Shown here in pieces: positions 59,282-64,000 of a stretch of 64,000 nt of DNA. The DNA lies in contig NZ_AP014936.1 of NCBI RefSeq assembly GCF_002355415.1, positions 2,542,001 to 2,606,000 on the forward strand. The letters run 5' to 3'. The stretch comes from Sulfurifustis variabilis. GTDB taxonomy: Bacteria; Pseudomonadota; Gammaproteobacteria; Acidiferrobacterales; Sulfurifustaceae. Numbering within the stretch: position 1 is the first letter of the stretch; each line of letters begins with the position of its first letter. The notes below the pieces were generated by a model that ran no database searches, was not told the origin of the DNA, and saw only the letters and a list, made by a program, of their open reading frames with translations. The position numbers and the translations under genes were made by a program.

Positions 59282-60334
59282 ATGGCAAAGACGGTGATGG
59301 GATTATTCGATAACCGGGAGAATGCGCAGACGGCCGTGCGGGATCTCGAGTCGGCCGGCATCGTGCGCGAGCACATCGACGTGCGCATGAGCGAGGAGCT
59401 GCTCTCGCAGTACGGCGGGGCCTCATCGCGCGAGGAGGACGAAGGCTTCTGGGGCAGCGTGCGCCGGTTCTTCGGCATGTCCGAAGAGCGCGACATCGGC
59501 GAAGGCATCCAGGGCATGAGCCCGGGTGACGCGCTCGTCGTCGTCCACGCCGACGACGCCCAGGCGGATCGCGTGGCCGAAATCCTGGACGAGCACGGCG
59601 CCGTCGACGTGGACGAGCGGCGGACGGGGGCACCCGAGACCGGCCTGCGAACCGAGGCGGGCCGGGCGACGCCGGCGACCCGCGGCGCCGCCGCGGGCGG
59701 CGAAGAGGAACGCCGGATCCCGGTCGCCGAAGAGGAGCTTCGCGTCGGCAAGCGGCCCGCGAGCCGCGGCGGCGTGCGCATCTACACGCGCACCGTCGAG
59801 CGCCCCGTCGAGGAGGACGTCACCCTGCGCGACGAGAAGGTGCAGGTGGAACGTCGCCCGGTCGACCGGCCGGTGAGCGCGGCTTCGGAGGACGAGCTGT
59901 TCAAGGAAAACACCTACGAGGTCCGCGAGCAGACCGAGGAGCCGGTGGTCGAGAAGCGGGCCCGCGTCAAGGAGGAAGTCCGCGTCCGCAAGGAACCGCG
60001 CGAGCGCAAGGAGACCGTGCGCGACACCGTGCGCGGAACCGACGTCCGGGTGGAATCGCTCAGCCCCGAGGAGGAGCGCGAGTTCGCCCGCTACGAATCG
60101 GAGTTCCAGAGCGACTGGCAGGCGAAGTACTCCCGCTCGGGCCTGAGTTACGAGCAGGTGCTGCCGGGATACCAGTACGGCTACCACCTCGGCAACGATC
60201 CCCGCTACAGCACCTCCAGCTGGCCGGAGATCGAATCGAAGGTGCAGCGCGACTGGGACGCGCGCGGCCAGGGCCCCTGGGACCGCTTCAAGGACGCGGT
60301 CCGCTCCGGTTGGGAGCGGGCCCACCGGCACTGA
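59282..60334 (+). CDS. Larger DUF2382 stress protein with N-terminal alpha/beta domain
   Basis: A 350-residue protein. Residues 1-110 resemble the general-stress 17M-type domain (TVMGLFDNRENAQTAVRDLESAG). DUF2382 covers about 145-255 (RIPVAEEELRVGKR, then VREQTEEPVVEKRARVKEEVR). A C-terminal part has Tyr/Gly/Trp patterns (VLPGYQYGYHLGND). Strong site AGGAGG. It forms an operon with the shorter DUF2382 gene and ends at a strong terminator. Confidence 0.87.
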   Translation: MAKTVMGLFDNRENAQTAVRDLESAGIVREHIDVRMSEELLSQYGGASSREEDEGFWGSVRRFFGMSEERDIGEGIQGMSPGDALVVVHADDAQADRVAEILDEHGAVDVDERRTGAPETGLRTEAGRATPATRGAAAGGEEERRIPVAEEELRVGKRPASRGGVRIYTRTVERPVEEDVTLRDEKVQVERRPVDRPVSAASEDELFKENTYEVREQTEEPVVEKRARVKEEVRVRKEPRERKETVRDTVRGTDVRVESLSPEEEREFARYESEFQSDWQAKYSRSGLSYEQVLPGYQYGYHLGNDPRYSTSSWPEIESKVQRDWDARGQGPWDRFKDAVRSGWERAHRH

Positions 60335-60356
60335 ACCACCCGCAAGCGGCGATGGA

Positions 60357-60385
60357 AGCGCGGGGCGGAGCGCCCCGCGCTTTTT
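60357..60385. terminator. Bidirectional terminator
   Basis: AGCGCGGGGCG at 60357-60367 pairs with CGCCCCGCGCT at 60371-60381 around GAG, followed by a T-run (60381-60385). It lies between the DUF2382 operon and the convergent AI-2E gene. Confidence 0.9.
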
Positions 60386-60410
60386 GCTCGCGCGGAGCCG
60401 CCAGGAACGC

Positions 60411-61553
60411 CTACCGGCGTCCGGCCCGCGCCTCTTCGGCAGGGAGCGCGGCCGCGCCCGCTTCGGCGGCCTCCGCGTGCCGGAGCTCGAGCGTGAAACG
60501 GATCAGGGCGATCACGAGCGCCAGGACCAGCGGACCCACGAACAGCCCGATCGCGCCAAAGGCGGACACGCCGCCCAGCACCCCGATGAAGACGGTGAGC
60601 GTGCCGACCTTCGCGCGGCTCGAGACGAGCACGGGGCGCAGGACGTTGTCCATGGTGGCGACGAGGATTCCCCACACGAGCAGGAAGATCGCCGCCCACC
60701 AGCGCTGCTGCGCGATGAGGACGATGACGGCCGGCACCCAGACGAACGGCGTTCCGGCGAGCGGGACGAGGGCGAAGAGCGCGGCGAGCACCCCGAACAC
60801 GATCGGCGCCGGGAGGCCCAGGATCGCGAAGCCGATCCCGATGAGCGCGCCCTGGATCAGCGCCGTGACCCCCGTACCGTAGAACACCGCGCGGATGACC
60901 GCCGCGAGATGGTCGAACAGGCGCGCGCGATGGCCCGCGGTCATCGGCACCAGCTCGCGCAACGTCGCGACCATCTGCTGCCCGTCGCGGATCATGAAGA
61001 AGAGCAGGAACATCATGAGCACGAAGCCGATCGCCGTGCCCAGGGCGCCGATGAAGATCCGCCCGCCCAGCGTCGCGAGGAACTGGAGCACCGTGCGCGC
61101 CGCCTCGACCGCCCAGCCCTGGATCTGCGCCAGCGAGACGCCGAAGGTGTCCTGGAACCACGCGAGCGCGGTTCCGAGCACGGGCACCGAAGCGAGGTTG
61201 GCGAAGTCCTCGGCCGTGCGTCCCGCGGCGAGCTCCTGCGCGTACTGGAGCAGAACGGCGACCTGCGCCGCGAACGCCGCGCTCAGGCCCGCCAGCGGCC
61301 CGATCAGCAGGAGGAGCACCGCGAACGTGAGCAGGGCCGCGGAGAGGCTCGCCCTGCCCCGCAGCTTGCCGGTCAGCCACGCGTGCACGGGACGAAGCAG
61401 GAACGCGATGAAGAGCGCCCACGCGAGCGGCCCGAAGAAAGGCAACAGGATCTGGTACAGCAGGAAGCCGAGGAGCAGCAGCGTGATCAGCGCGAACGTG
61501 CGCGCGTAGAAAGCCTCGCCGGGAGTCGGCGGGCGGGTCGCATCCGGTTCCAA
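60411..61553 (-). CDS. AI-2E family permease (second copy)
   Basis: A 380-residue inner membrane protein with about eight helices. Family pattern in FYGTGVTALIQGALIGIGFAI, then IVFGVLAALFALVPLAGTPFVWVPA. Its sequence is well diverged from the permease at 19725-20813. TTG 61553 is chosen because AAAGGAG lies seven bases upstream. ATG 61604 adds 17 residues and has a weaker site. Substrate unknown. Confidence 0.85.
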   Translation of the reverse strand: MEPDATRPPTPGEAFYARTFALITLLLLGFLLYQILLPFFGPLAWALFIAFLLRPVHAWLTGKLRGRASLSAALLTFAVLLLLIGPLAGLSAAFAAQVAVLLQYAQELAAGRTAEDFANLASVPVLGTALAWFQDTFGVSLAQIQGWAVEAARTVLQFLATLGGRIFIGALGTAIGFVLMMFLLFFMIRDGQQMVATLRELVPMTAGHRARLFDHLAAVIRAVFYGTGVTALIQGALIGIGFAILGLPAPIVFGVLAALFALVPLAGTPFVWVPAVIVLIAQQRWWAAIFLLVWGILVATMDNVLRPVLVSSRAKVGTLTVFIGVLGGVSAFGAIGLFVGPLVLALVIALIRFTLELRHAEAAEAGAAALPAEEARAGRR

Positions 61554-61699
61554 GGCCACGCTCCTTTCTTCGGTGTTCGTCGTTGTGGTCCGCGGTCGCG
61601 CCATCCGCCTACCGCGCCCGGCATGATAAAAAGGGGCTGCGAACCGTCAATCCCTTCTGCGCAGCGTCCGCTGGCCTGCGGCGCGCGGAAGACTCCCGT

Positions 61700-64000
<2,301 letters not shown>

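Overview
The window is a GC-rich bacterial chromosome segment with dense gene packing, many ATGA/GTGA/TGATG overlaps and frequent GTG starts. Gene content and order suggest a gammaproteobacterium, possibly near the chemolithotrophic or sulfur-oxidising lineages. Two clusters are typical of that class: purN-purM / pgsA-AI-2E-hda with wrbA-DUF2069, and rpmG-rpmB-radC / coaBC-dut-algC. Species cannot be named from this sequence alone. No rRNA, tRNA, CRISPR array, prophage or intact insertion sequence was seen.

Layout. 1-5 kb: end of an unknown gene, a sodium/solute symporter coupled to a ROK fructokinase, an exported DUF302 protein, a pair of hairpin repeats and proS. 5-11 kb: a PAS-GGDEF-EAL c-di-GMP protein, a long RelA/SpoT enzyme and a lytic transglycosylase. 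10.8-14.3 kb: a reverse-strand operon of two exported thioredoxin-like proteins, a TolC-type outer membrane protein, a membrane fusion protein and acylphosphatase. 14.3-19 kb: an aspartase/fumarase-type lyase, a large unknown protein, a LysM lipoprotein, wrbA and DUF2069. 19-23.2 kb: hda, an AI-2E permease, pgsA, purM and purN. 23.3-25.1 kb: an ECF sigma factor, an anti-sigma factor whose periplasmic domain looks like DsrE, and a secreted DsrE-like protein. I consider this the most novel-looking unit.

25-33 kb: Nudix hydrolase, acyl desaturase, HNH protein, ribosomal proteins L33 and L28, radC, coaBC, dut, algC, a DedA/YqaA-like membrane protein and an exported methyltransferase. 33-39 kb: small membrane, envelope and stress proteins (an M48 lipoprotein protease, DUF4383, cold-shock protein, a poly-aspartate protein, CBS and EF-hand proteins) and a coupled pair of unknown genes. 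39-44.3 kb: class III aminotransferase, 5'-nucleotidase lipoprotein, GlxA-type regulator and a methyltransferase. 44.4-53 kb: a translationally coupled signalling cluster. It holds a 1688-residue soluble hybrid kinase with a HAMP-type array, a second REC-GAF-kinase hybrid, an Rcp1-like receiver and a REC-PAS-PAS protein. None of the four has a DNA-binding output. 53-60.3 kb: a putative winged-helix protein with two small membrane proteins, a BON protein, a FAH-type hydratase, a possible metalloprotease, a decayed alpha/beta-hydrolase fragment and two DUF2382 stress proteins. 60.4-64 kb: a second AI-2E permease and the C-terminal part of aconitase, which runs off the end.

Overall the segment mixes conserved housekeeping clusters with an accessory part (about 33-61 kb) rich in envelope-stress, redox and signalling genes. 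Coordinates and motifs were read by eye. Family assignments rest on recalled motifs, not on database searches.
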